From NCBI GenBank assembly GCA_027017165.1, contig JALURF010000064.1, positions 1 to 14,291 on the forward strand: 14,291 bases of DNA. The letters are read 5' to 3'. This stretch comes from Thermofilaceae archaeon (GTDB lineage Archaea; Thermoproteota; Thermoprotei; Thermofilales; B69-G16). A program made the translations under genes and the position numbers. Every line of letters starts with the position of its first letter. Within the stretch, counting starts at the first letter, position 1. Under the pieces are notes generated by a model, which was given only the letters and a program-made list of their open reading frames with translations, searched no databases and was not told the DNA's origin. This document shows positions 1-6,251 of the stretch, piece after piece.

Positions 1-641
1 GAGTAGAAGAGATAAAAGATAAAATTGGCGAGGTTAGGTTAATGGTAGCCACGCAACCTAGAAAAGCCGGAATTCATAAAAAGAAGCCCGAAATCTTCGA
101 AATTCCAATCGGCGGAAATATAGAAGAAGCTATACAATACGCCATAGAGAAGCTTGGAAAAGAGATATCTGTAAAAGAAATATTCAAACCTGGACAATAC
201 ATAGATGTCATCGCCGTAACGAAAGGTAAAGGCCTCCAAGGCGTTGTTAAACGTTTCAACGTTAAAATACTACCCAGATGGCACAAGCACAGGAAGGGGC
301 ATCGTAGAATAGGCAGCGTAGGTCCAACCAAACCAGCCGTCATGTTCACCACCCCCAGAGCCGGTCAAACAGGCTTTCATCAAAGAACTGAATATAATAA
401 GCTCATATTGAGAATTGGAGAGGCAGCTGACGAAAGCTTTAAAGTTAATCCGCCTGGAGGTTGGCCGCACTATGGCCTTGTAAGAAGCGAATATATGTTA
501 ATAGAGGGGAGTATACCCGGACCGCCGAAAAGACTTGTAAAAATACGCTTCCCGATACGCCCCAAAGCCGCAGAGGAGGTTAAAGTAGATATAGTCTATG
601 CAAGCACGCATCCCGTAGAGGCGAGAAGTCATGCCGTCTAA
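1..641 (+). CDS. rpl3: 50S ribosomal protein L3 (uL3), 5' end outside the window
   Basis: This is the C-terminal 212 residues of ribosomal protein uL3, a large-subunit protein that binds near the peptidyl transferase centre. The reading frame is open from base 3 to the window edge, and the first in-frame ATG at 42 is internal, so the gene is truncated by the window; archaeal uL3 proteins are usually about 330-350 residues. Diagnostic stretches are GVVKRFNVKILPRWHKHRKG followed by RRIGSVGPTKPAVM and RAGQTGFHQRTEYNK, the basic central segment that reaches into the ribosome core. It heads the S10-like ribosomal cluster, and its last 11 bases overlap the start of uL4, which suggests translational coupling. 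The family call is certain; the true start cannot be seen. Confidence 0.97.
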   Translation, partial: VEEIKDKIGEVRLMVATQPRKAGIHKKKPEIFEIPIGGNIEEAIQYAIEKLGKEISVKEIFKPGQYIDVIAVTKGKGLQGVVKRFNVKILPRWHKHRKGHRRIGSVGPTKPAVMFTTPRAGQTGFHQRTEYNKLILRIGEAADESFKVNPPGGWPHYGLVRSEYMLIEGSIPGPPKRLVKIRFPIRPKAAEEVKVDIVYASTHPVEARSHAV

Positions 642-1425
642 TACCATTCAGATAGAGAGCATGAAGGTACCAGTAGTAGATCTGGAAGGCGAAGTTGTAA
701 AGGAAATCGAGCTACCGGACGTATTTAAAACACCAGTACGTCCCGACTTAATACGTCGTGCCTTCCTAGCCATTAGAACCTCCAGATTGCAGCCGCAGGG
801 AAGAGATCCTCTGGCTGGAAAAAGAACTACAGCTGAGAGCTGGGGGGTAGGCTACGGAGTAGCTAGAGTCCCAAGGATAAAGGGGTCTAGGAGAGCCGCG
901 TTGGCTCCAATGACGGTTGGCGGGAGGAAAGCTCATCCACCTACTACAGAGAAAAAAATCAAAGAGCGTATAAATAAGAAAGAGAAAAAGCTTGCCCTTA
1001 AGTCGGCGATCGCCGCTACCGCATATAAATTCTTTGTAAAGAGAAGAGGGCACCTCATCGATGAAGTAGAGCATTTCCCACTAGTAGTTACTGACGATTT
1101 CGAAAAAATAGAAAAAACTTCTGAGGTTAAGGAATTCCTAGTTAAGGTAGGGGCATGGGCCGATGTTTTAAGAGCTAAGAGCGGCATTAGAATTAGAGCA
1201 GGCAAGGGGAAAATGCGAGGTAGAAGATACAAAAAGCCTAAAAGCCTATTGATAGTTGTGGGCGATAGGGGGCCAATACTGAAAGCGGCTAGGAACTTAC
1301 CCGGTGTAGATGTAGTTCCTGTCGATAAGTTAAACGTCGAGCTTCTAGCTCCTGGAGGCGAGCCCGGCAGATTCACACTGTGGACCGTCTCGGCTTTAGA
1401 ATATTTGAGAAACAAATTGAGGTGA
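631..1425 (+). CDS. rpl4: 50S ribosomal protein L4 (uL4, archaeal L4/L1e type)
   Basis: A 264-residue protein of the archaeal/eukaryotic uL4 family, which binds 23S rRNA and lines the polypeptide exit tunnel with its extended loop. Family signatures are the N-terminal VPVVDLEGEVVKEIELPDVF, the segment RPDLIRRAFLAIRTSRLQPQ (residues about 38-57), the glycine/arginine-rich loop with AESWGVGYGVARVPRIKG and GGRKAHPP (about 68-105), and GKGKMRGRRYKKPKS with NLPGVDVVPVDKLNVELLAPGG near the C terminus. The length is normal for archaea. The ATG lies inside the end of the uL3 gene (11-base overlap), and uL23 follows after only 4 bases, so the gene is in the middle of an operon. Confidence 0.98.
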   Translation: MPSNTIQIESMKVPVVDLEGEVVKEIELPDVFKTPVRPDLIRRAFLAIRTSRLQPQGRDPLAGKRTTAESWGVGYGVARVPRIKGSRRAALAPMTVGGRKAHPPTTEKKIKERINKKEKKLALKSAIAATAYKFFVKRRGHLIDEVEHFPLVVTDDFEKIEKTSEVKEFLVKVGAWADVLRAKSGIRIRAGKGKMRGRRYKKPKSLLIVVGDRGPILKAARNLPGVDVVPVDKLNVELLAPGGEPGRFTLWTVSALEYLRNKLR

Positions 1426-1429
1426 AGAT

Positions 1430-1690
1430 ATGGACCCATTTAAGGTAGTAATAAGGCTTGTTTCTACGGAAAAAGCTCATCAACTACGGCTTAAAAATAA
1501 CGTTTTAACCTTCATAGTGGACAGGCGGGCTACGAAAAGAGATATAAAGGAGGCTGTTGAGAAGCTCTACGGCGTGAAAGTAGTGAAGGTAAACACTCTC
1601 ATAACTCCTCGCGGAGAGAAAAAAGCATATGTAAAACTAGCGCCGGAATACGATGCAGAAGATATAGCGGCTAGAATAGGCATTCCATAA
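1430..1690 (+). CDS. rpl23: 50S ribosomal protein L23 (uL23)
   Basis: An 86-residue uL23, the protein at the mouth of the exit tunnel that serves as the docking site for signal recognition particle and other nascent-chain factors. The sequence shows the family pattern STEKAHQLRLKNNVLTFIVD, then RRATKRDIKEAVEKLYGVKV and VNTLITPRGEKKAYVKL. The compact size, without the long eukaryotic N-terminal tail, is typical of archaea. The ATG sits 4 bases after the uL4 stop, with GAGGTGAAG directly upstream as ribosome binding site, and uL2 begins 9 bases after its stop. The gene is therefore within the ribosomal operon. Confidence 0.98.
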   Translation: MDPFKVVIRLVSTEKAHQLRLKNNVLTFIVDRRATKRDIKEAVEKLYGVKVVKVNTLITPRGEKKAYVKLAPEYDAEDIAARIGIP

Positions 1691-1699
1691 GGTGGGAGA

Positions 1700-2440
1700 A
1701 TGGGTAAGCGGCTATTAGTTCAGAGAAGAGGAAGGGGAGGCTCGGTATTTAGACATCCGGGCTGGAAGAAGATAGGTAGAGTAGCCTATCGCAAATACGA
1801 TCCAAAGGAATTCAGTTCTAAAGTAATAAAAGGGAAAGTTGTAGAACTACTCCATGACCCGGGGAGAGGGGCGCCTGTGGCTAAGATAAAGTTCGAAGAC
1901 GGAGTTGAGATGTTGATGGTGGCTCCAGAGGGAATGGCCGTGGGACAGGAAATACTATACGGCGAGAACGCACCGCCTAACCTGGGGAATATCTTACCTG
2001 TAGGCAAAATACCGGAAGGATCGCAGGTATGTAATGTCGAGCTAAGGCCGGGCGATGGAGGCAAGTTCGCTAGATCTAGCGGAACATACGCCATAGTGCT
2101 CGCTCACGTAGATGATAAAACGCTAATACAATTACCTTCTAAGAAAGTTAAAAAGATAGATTCGAAGGCAAGAGCTACTATAGGAATAGTTGCCGCCGGT
2201 GGCAGAATAGAAAAACCGCTGTTAAAAGCGGGTAAAGCCTACCATATATCTAAGTCAAAATCTTTCAAGTATCCTACTGTAAGAGGTAAAGCCATGTCTC
2301 CCTATGCCCACCCCGCCGGAGGAGGTTCGCACCCTAAGGGGCTTAGACCAGCCCCCAGGACCGCGCCACCCGGCCAGAAAGTAGGTCACATAGCTCCCCG
2401 CCAGACTGGCCGAAGGAAGGGAAGGAAAAGAACTAGGTAG
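1700..2440 (+). CDS. rpl2: 50S ribosomal protein L2 (uL2)
   Basis: A 246-residue uL2, one of the most conserved large-subunit proteins, needed for subunit association and peptidyl transfer. It begins with the archaeal GKRLLVQRRGRGGSVFRHPG segment. It carries the SH3-like RNA-binding core (about residues 40-160) and the C-terminal histidine motif region RGKAMSPYAHPAGGGSHPKG (about 194-213), and it ends in a strongly basic tail with GRRKGRKR. The ATG is preceded by GGTGGGAG at a suitable distance. It is followed by 146 non-coding bases before uS19, which has its own putative promoter, so the uL3-uL4-uL23-uL2 group may form its own transcript. Confidence 0.98.
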   Translation: MGKRLLVQRRGRGGSVFRHPGWKKIGRVAYRKYDPKEFSSKVIKGKVVELLHDPGRGAPVAKIKFEDGVEMLMVAPEGMAVGQEILYGENAPPNLGNILPVGKIPEGSQVCNVELRPGDGGKFARSSGTYAIVLAHVDDKTLIQLPSKKVKKIDSKARATIGIVAAGGRIEKPLLKAGKAYHISKSKSFKYPTVRGKAMSPYAHPAGGGSHPKGLRPAPRTAPPGQKVGHIAPRQTGRRKGRKRTR

Positions 2441-2539
2441 CACTATTTTCTAATCTATAGCTCTACACTAATGATTCAGAATTTCTACCAAGTATCGTCA
2501 ACCATTAATGATGTTATCAGGTTAGGACTTGAGTAGCAC

Positions 2540-2554
2540 CGAAAGTTTTAAATT
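2540..2554 (+). promoter_or_regulatory. Putative archaeal promoter (BRE/TATA) for uS19
   Basis: CGAAAG followed by TTTTAAAT (TATA-like, 2546-2553) stands about 35-40 bases upstream of the uS19 ATG. This would place transcription start near 2574-2578, with a short leader carrying AGGTG (2577-2581) as the ribosome binding site. It lies at the end of a 146-base gap after uL2. The call is from sequence pattern only. Confidence 0.55.
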
Positions 2555-2586
2555 CAGATGCAGACGAATAGGTTTCAGGTGTCTGT

Positions 2587-2994
2587 ATGTCTAGAGAGTT
2601 CACGTACAGAGGATACACGCTGAAAGAACTGCTAGAGATGCCGATGGACCAGTTTATACAGCTATTACCATCTAGGCAGAGGAGAAGCTTACTAAGGGGA
2701 CTCACTCCTGCTCAAATGAAGTTACTGGCCAAGGTCAGAAAGGCAAAGAAGCTCGTAGAAAGCGGTAAGCGCCAGCCCATGATCAAGACTCATGCTAGGG
2801 ATATGATCATACTGCCGGAAATGGTTGGCTTAACTATTCACGTTTACAACGGCAAGCAGTTTATACCAGTGGAGATTAGACCCGAGATGATAGGCCATTA
2901 CTTGGGCGAATTCGCGCCTACTACTGTCCGAGTACAACACGGTGCTCCGGGTTTGAAAGCTACGAGGTCTAGCATGTTCGTAGCGTTAAAGTAG
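2587..2994 (+). CDS. rps19: 30S ribosomal protein S19 (uS19)
   Basis: A 135-residue uS19 of the archaeal/eukaryotic S15e/S19 type, a small-subunit head protein that forms a dimer with uS13 near the A site. The N-terminal extension contains FTYRGYTLKELLEMPMDQFI and LLPSRQRRSLLRG, typical of archaea. The conserved core is KTHARDMIILPEMVGLTIHV, then GKQFIPVEIRPEMIGHYLGE and KATRSSMFVALK at the end. The ATG at 2587 has AGGTG six bases upstream. The usual next gene, uL22, does not follow; an unrecognised ORF and a convergent prenyltransferase intervene before uL22 at 4293. Confidence 0.97.
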   Translation: MSREFTYRGYTLKELLEMPMDQFIQLLPSRQRRSLLRGLTPAQMKLLAKVRKAKKLVESGKRQPMIKTHARDMIILPEMVGLTIHVYNGKQFIPVEIRPEMIGHYLGEFAPTTVRVQHGAPGLKATRSSMFVALK

Positions 2995-2999
2995 TTACA

Positions 3000-3023
3000 C
3001 GTGCGCGCTCATACACGCGCACG
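3000..3023. repeat. Perfect 8-bp GC-rich inverted repeat at the start of the 107-residue ORF
   Basis: CGTGCGCG (3000-3007) is matched exactly by CGCGCACG (3016-3023) across an 8-base loop, CTCATACA, five bases after the uS19 stop. In RNA it would form a very stable hairpin that contains the GTG (3001) proposed as the start of the next ORF. It could be a 3' end structure for the uS19 transcript or an element controlling the next ORF. No T-run follows it, which argues against a simple bacterial-type terminator. Confidence 0.6.
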
Positions 3024-3324
3024 ATTGATTAATGTATTCCCTACTTCCCACTTCTATACGAGACCCTTGAAGCGCAAGAAACTCGTATCTTTTAAAATAG
3101 GAGAAGTTAGGATAGATATCTACGACTATACTGCCTTAGATTATATGCTAGAATGGATATCCAGGCTAGCCGCTCCTACTCCTTTCCAAAGCGATCAAGC
3201 TGATCTATCCCGTAGAGCCGCTGGTAAGATAGAGGTGGTCTACGAAGGAGATAGAAGTCCTGATTTCCTAAAAGATAATCCTTGGATTGAAGTTCTGTTG
3301 AGTAGAGGTAAAGCGAAGTTATAG
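3001..3324 (+). CDS. Conserved-looking protein of unknown function, 107 residues
   Basis: I do not recognise this protein. It is a soluble-looking basic/acidic mix with no signal peptide or membrane segment. It shows KLVSFKIGEVRIDIYDYTALDYMLEW followed by a polar loop and a C-terminal IEVVYEGDRSPDFLKDNPWI. The longest reading uses GTG at 3001, six bases after the uS19 stop (2994). Its first residues (RAHTRAR) would be encoded by a perfect inverted repeat, so the in-frame TTG at 3025 (INVFPTSHFY...) may be the real start. No clear ribosome binding site supports either. It is probably co-transcribed with uS19. Its stop (TAG, 3322-3324) abuts the antisense stop of the prenyltransferase in the hexamer TTATAG. 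That it is a real gene follows from the length of the open frame in a dense region and from the tidy fit to its neighbours. Confidence 0.6.
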   Translation: MRAHTRARLINVFPTSHFYTRPLKRKKLVSFKIGEVRIDIYDYTALDYMLEWISRLAAPTPFQSDQADLSRRAAGKIEVVYEGDRSPDFLKDNPWIEVLLSRGKAKL

Positions 3325-4176
3325 AAAACCTGCGAAAAACCCTATTATTCCCAGAGACATCCCTAAGAGGGTTTTCTTCCTTATAGAGTTGGCGTTCTCC
3401 CTAGACGGCTTCCTAGCTATGCTGTAGGCTGAGTAGAGGAATATTAGGTCGGTGGGTATTATAAATGCTACATATAGCCAGGGGTTCTTTACGATAAAAA
3501 ACAGTAATAAGCTTAGGATCACCGCCACGAGGAATAAGAGGGAAGCCGTGAAGGCTGCTCTTTTTAGACCGATTATCAGAGCTAACGTTTTCACACCAGC
3601 TCTTTTATCACCTTCGATATCAACTATGCCTTTTACTATCTCCCTACCCAACGCTGCGAAAAACGCTATAGCCGAAAATAAGACAGCACTCAAAGGAACG
3701 TGGAGAGGAGACTTAAGTATGAGAGCTCCGTAGATAAATGGAAGTGCCGTAGAGTATGCGACAAGGAGGTTCCCGAAAACTCCGCTTTTCTTAAAGTAGA
3801 CATTATATAGCATTCCTATAAGAGCCGTAAAGGCGATAAGCGCGAATACGAAGGCGTTAATGAAAACGTTTAGAAGTACGCCCAGGAGTAAAGTTAAAAA
3901 TCCGAAGTAAAAAGCCTCTTTTAAGCCTATCTCACCGGTTACTAAAGGCCTGTAAGGAGCGTTTATCCGGTCTTCTTCAATATTGAAGTAGTCATTAAAG
4001 GTAAACGTCCCTACCTCGACTAAAATTCCAGAAAGCATGCCTATGATCAAATTCACAAAGTTACGGTGAAAAACAGCTGGGCCTTCGCTTGCAAAAGCGC
4101 CCGTGAATATTGCGAGCGCCACCATTATGCCGTGCTCGAGTCTCGAAAGCTTAACGTAGGATTTTATGTTAGTCAC
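3319..4176 (-). CDS. UbiA-family prenyltransferase, probable digeranylgeranylglyceryl phosphate synthase
   Basis: A 285-residue polytopic membrane protein of the UbiA superfamily. The archaeal branch transfers a second geranylgeranyl chain to geranylgeranylglyceryl phosphate, the second ether bond of archaeal membrane lipids. The first Asp-rich motif is NDYFNIEEDRINAPYRPL (from N61, with D62 and D69), and the second is DIEGDKRAGVKTLA (D186, D190). Both fit the DGGGP synthase pattern, including the N-x-P-x-RP that follows motif one. The middle position of the first motif is Asn (N65), where Asp is common. About eight hydrophobic segments are visible. The start is GTG at 4176 (VTNIKSYVKLSRLEHG), apparently leaderless or nearly so. 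It is divergent from uL22 and convergent with the 107-residue ORF. Other UbiA substrates (quinone precursors) cannot be excluded, but the motif context favours the lipid enzyme. Confidence 0.88.
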   Translation of the reverse strand: MTNIKSYVKLSRLEHGIMVALAIFTGAFASEGPAVFHRNFVNLIIGMLSGILVEVGTFTFNDYFNIEEDRINAPYRPLVTGEIGLKEAFYFGFLTLLLGVLLNVFINAFVFALIAFTALIGMLYNVYFKKSGVFGNLLVAYSTALPFIYGALILKSPLHVPLSAVLFSAIAFFAALGREIVKGIVDIEGDKRAGVKTLALIIGLKRAAFTASLLFLVAVILSLLLFFIVKNPWLYVAFIIPTDLIFLYSAYSIARKPSRENANSIRKKTLLGMSLGIIGFFAGFL

Positions 4177-4197
4177 GGATATGTAGATAGTGAACTT

Positions 4198-4229
4198 GAA
4201 AATAAAATTAAGGTCTGCCTACTTTTAAG
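4198..4229 (-). promoter_or_regulatory. Putative TATA elements for the prenyltransferase gene
   Basis: Read on the minus strand, two AT-rich elements precede the GTG at 4176: CTTAAAAG (4222-4229), which predicts a leader of roughly 20 bases, and a TTTTATTT stretch (about 4198-4208), which predicts an almost leaderless transcript. No ribosome binding site is seen before the GTG, so the second, leaderless reading fits slightly better. Pattern-based only. Confidence 0.35.
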
Positions 4230-4232
4230 CTG

Positions 4233-4246
4233 AAAAACTTATAAAG
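4233..4246 (+). promoter_or_regulatory. Putative BRE/TATA promoter for the uL22 operon
   Basis: AAAAA followed by CTTATAAAG (4238-4246) stands about 50 bases upstream of the uL22 ATG. It predicts transcription start near 4269 and a leader of about 24 bases that holds AAAGGTG (4281-4287). This gives the second half of the split ribosomal cluster its own promoter, back to back with the prenyltransferase promoter. Confidence 0.6.
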
Positions 4247-4292
4247 GGGGGCGTTTGCTATTAGGGTAGCCAGTCTCGAGAAAGGTGTATAG

Positions 4293-4751
4293 ATGCCTTC
4301 GTGGAAGTACTCGGTCGCTCTAGATCCGGATACAACAGCTATAGCGGCTGGCAGAGACCTAAGGATATCGTATAAAGCCGCAGTTGAAATACTAAGAGAG
4401 ATTAGGGGGATGAAGGTGGATAAAGCCGAGAAGCTGCTGGAGGATGTTATAGAGAAAAGAAGGCCTATACCGTTTAGGCGCTTCCACGGGAAAGTTGGAC
4501 ATCGGAAGGGGGAGGGATTCGGCCCGGGGAGATACCCCGTGAAAGCCGCGAAGTATATCCTTAAAGTTTTAAGAGAGGCTAAAGCAAACGCGGAGTATAA
4601 AGGACTTGATATAGAGAAGCTCTGGATAGTTCATGCCGCAGCGCATAAAGGAACTAAGATAAGAAAGTACAAACCGCGGGCTTTTGGAAGAGCTACTCCC
4701 TTCTTCCAGCAACTGGTTCATGTGGAGATAGGAGTGGAGGAGAGAGCATGA
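4293..4751 (+). CDS. rpl22: 50S ribosomal protein L22 (uL22)
   Basis: A 152-residue uL22 of the archaeal/eukaryotic L17e type, which lines the peptide exit tunnel with a long beta hairpin. It opens with KYSVALDPDTTAIAAGRDLRIS, where the conserved segment binds rRNA. It continues with the helix AVEILREIRGMKVDKAEKLL and VIEKRRPIPFRRF, the GxxP-type segment GFGPGRYPVKAAKYILKVL, and the hairpin region RKYKPRAFGRATPF. AAAGGTG six bases upstream of the ATG supports the start. Its stop overlaps the uS3 start as ATGA. It begins a separate transcription unit because an antisense gene separates it from uS19. Confidence 0.97.
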   Translation: MPSWKYSVALDPDTTAIAAGRDLRISYKAAVEILREIRGMKVDKAEKLLEDVIEKRRPIPFRRFHGKVGHRKGEGFGPGRYPVKAAKYILKVLREAKANAEYKGLDIEKLWIVHAAAHKGTKIRKYKPRAFGRATPFFQQLVHVEIGVEERA

Positions 4752-5359
4752 CGGTTAAAAGAGCTTTTGTAAGTCAAGGCTTAAAACTTATGGAGATCAA
4801 CGAATACCTTTCGAGAAGGCTGAGCAGGGCCGGATACATAGACGTGCAGGTATTCAGGACTCCTATAGGGACTAGAGTAGTTATTTTCGCCGAGAGACCT
4901 CCCATCGTTATAGGGAAGCGCGGTTTAACGATAAAAGAGATCGCGCAAATACTGGAGAAGGAATTCGGCTTGGAGAATCCCCAAATCGATGTGGCCCAGA
5001 TACAGAATCCGGAGTTAAACGCTAAGATAATGGCTTACAGGATCGCGCGCGCTCTCGTGAGAGGCGTCAAGTTTAGAAGAGCCGCTTTTATAGCTTTAAG
5101 GCGGATAATGGAGGCGGGGGCTAGAGGCGCTGAAATAGTCATAAGCGGCAAGCTTACCTCGGAACGCGCGCGTTTTGAGAAGTTCAGAGCTGGAGTAATA
5201 GTCAAATCGGGTAAGCCGAGAGAGGATTATGTAGATGAGGCCGTAATTCATGTTCTATTAAAGCCTGGAGTCTACGGGGTGAAAGTTAGGATAATGCCGC
5301 CGGTCAAGCTTCCCGACAAGATCGAGATTAAGGCTCCTGCCGAACAAAAACAGGGGTGA
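4748..5359 (+). CDS. rps3: 30S ribosomal protein S3 (uS3)
   Basis: A 203-residue uS3, part of the mRNA entry site of the small subunit. The N-terminal KH type II domain (about residues 15-85) carries the GXXG signature in IVIGKRGLTIKEIAQILEKE. The C-terminal domain includes RRAAFIALRRIMEAGARGAE, then KLTSERARFEKFRAGVIVKSG and VIHVLLKPGVYGVKVRIMPP. The length is at the lower end for archaea, with only a short C-terminal tail. The ATG overlaps the uL22 stop (ATGA) behind GGAGTGGAGGAG, which suggests coupled translation, and uL29 begins 4 bases after its stop. Confidence 0.97.
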   Translation: MTVKRAFVSQGLKLMEINEYLSRRLSRAGYIDVQVFRTPIGTRVVIFAERPPIVIGKRGLTIKEIAQILEKEFGLENPQIDVAQIQNPELNAKIMAYRIARALVRGVKFRRAAFIALRRIMEAGARGAEIVISGKLTSERARFEKFRAGVIVKSGKPREDYVDEAVIHVLLKPGVYGVKVRIMPPVKLPDKIEIKAPAEQKQG

Positions 5360-5363
5360 GATA

Positions 5364-5579
5364 ATGGCAATACTTAAGGCTAAAGATATTAGGAAAATGA
5401 AGCCTGAGGAGAGGAGGAAAAAGCTTGAAGAATTAAGAGCTGAGCTTATCAGCTTACGAGCTCAAGCTAGCATTGCAGGCGGCATGGTCAGCAATCCCGC
5501 GCGCATAAGAGAAATAAGGAAGGCTATAGCTAGGATTCTAACCATAGAAAAAGAGGAAGAGTTGAAGCGCCGAAGATGA
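5364..5579 (+). CDS. rpl29: 50S ribosomal protein L29 (uL29)
   Basis: A 71-residue uL29, a small two-helix protein next to uL23 at the tunnel exit. It shows the family pattern LKAKDIRKMKPEERRKKLEE, then LRAELISLRAQASIAGGMVS and the arginine-rich NPARIREIRKAIARILTIEK. GGGGTGAG precedes the ATG. The last bases overlap the Rpp29 start as ATGA. No translation-factor gene of the eIF1/SUI1 type, which some archaea carry at this point, is present. Confidence 0.96.
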   Translation: MAILKAKDIRKMKPEERRKKLEELRAELISLRAQASIAGGMVSNPARIREIRKAIARILTIEKEEELKRRR

Positions 5580-5857
5580 AGATCACTCCTAGAAACCTGC
5601 CCAGACACGAGCTTATAGGCTTAAAGGTAGAAGTTGTCGAAAGCCCAAATTCGTTCCAGAAGGGACTGCGCGGTGAAATAGTTTTCGAAACTATGAATAC
5701 TCTCATTGTAGACACTGTGCGTGGACGGAAAGTCGTCCCTAAGAAAAATAGGCTTTTCAAAATCCGGCTTCCCGATGGCGTTGTTGTTTTAGTCGATGGC
5801 AACGTGATTTTGGGACGGCCTGAGGATAGGTTAAAGAAAAAATTTAGGGATTGGTGA
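5576..5857 (+). CDS. rnp1: RNase P protein component 1 (Rpp29/Pop4 family)
   Basis: A 93-residue homologue of eukaryotic Rpp29/Pop4, an archaeal RNase P subunit that binds the specificity side of the RNA and pairs with Rpp21 in tRNA 5' maturation. The Sm-like barrel is evident in LPRHELIGLKVEVVESPNSF, GLRGEIVFETMNTLIVDT, VVPKKNRLFKIRLPDGVVVL and the ending DGNVILGRPEDRLKKKF, all typical of the family. It starts by an ATGA overlap with uL29 and lies before uS17, its usual place in archaeal ribosomal operons. The size is normal. Confidence 0.95.
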   Translation: MKITPRNLPRHELIGLKVEVVESPNSFQKGLRGEIVFETMNTLIVDTVRGRKVVPKKNRLFKIRLPDGVVVLVDGNVILGRPEDRLKKKFRDW

Positions 5858-5864
5858 CGAATTA

Positions 5865-5903
5865 TTTATATAGTTATAGAGTTTGTGTAGTCTGCGGGGA
5901 GAG
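5865..5903 (+). promoter_or_regulatory. Putative internal TATA box and ribosome binding site for uS17
   Basis: TTTATATA (5865-5872) lies about 36 bases before the ATG at 5905, and GGGGAGAG (5896-5903) sits directly before it. Together they suggest an internal promoter within the ribosomal operon and mark 5905 as the start of uS17. The same bases can also be read as codons if translation begins at 5854, so the call is not certain. Confidence 0.45.
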
Positions 5904-5904
5904 A

Positions 5905-6240
5905 ATGGCTAGGAAAGCGAGGAATATAGGAATACCCTGGATAAAACCGCCTGAAAACACATGTGACGATCCCAATTGCCCATGGCATGGGAGTTTAAGA
6001 GTTAGGGGGATACTGCTCGAGGGACGAGTAGAGAAGGTCAAAATGCAGAAAACCGCCGTGGTGGTTAGAGACTACCTTCATTACGTCCCCAAGTATAAGC
6101 GATACGAGAGGAGGAGGAGTAAAATCCACGCGCACCTACCGCCGTGCATCGATGTTAAGCCCGGAGATGAGGTTATTATGGGCGAGACAAGACCTATAGC
6201 TAAATCCGTCGCATTCGTAATATTGGCTAAAAAGGGTTAA
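5905..6240 (+). CDS. rps17: 30S ribosomal protein S17 (uS17)
   Basis: A uS17 of 111 residues from the ATG at 5905, a primary 16S rRNA-binding protein. The archaeal signature is ARNIGIPWIKPPENTCDDPN, then CPWHGSLRVRG with the conserved cysteine and histidine. It continues with MQKTAVVVRDYLHYVPKYKR, YERRRSKIHAHLPPCIDVKPGD and GETRPIAKSVAFVIL. I chose ATG 5905 because it matches the usual N terminus of archaeal uS17 and has GGGGAGAG directly upstream. The frame stays open to TTG 5851 and GTG 5854. The latter overlaps the Rpp29 stop as GTGA, like other junctions here, and would add 17 residues including a CVVC motif. uL14 follows after 11 bases. Confidence 0.95.
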   Translation: MARKARNIGIPWIKPPENTCDDPNCPWHGSLRVRGILLEGRVEKVKMQKTAVVVRDYLHYVPKYKRYERRRSKIHAHLPPCIDVKPGDEVIMGETRPIAKSVAFVILAKKG

Positions 6241-6251
6241 GGTGGTGATGG

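Noticed and set aside
933..1439. 168-residue minus strand ORF across uL4
   Set aside because: It lies entirely antisense to a gene with certain identity and shows no domain pattern; it is a shadow of uL4 codons.
2441..2586. Possible small RNA or small ORF between uL2 and uS19
   Set aside because: No stable fold, no open frame with a start and ribosome binding site, and no T-run stronger than a single TTTT; it is best explained as spacer plus promoter.
3452..3733. 93-residue + strand ORF inside the prenyltransferase
   Set aside because: Antisense to a gene with both Asp-rich motifs; no domain pattern.
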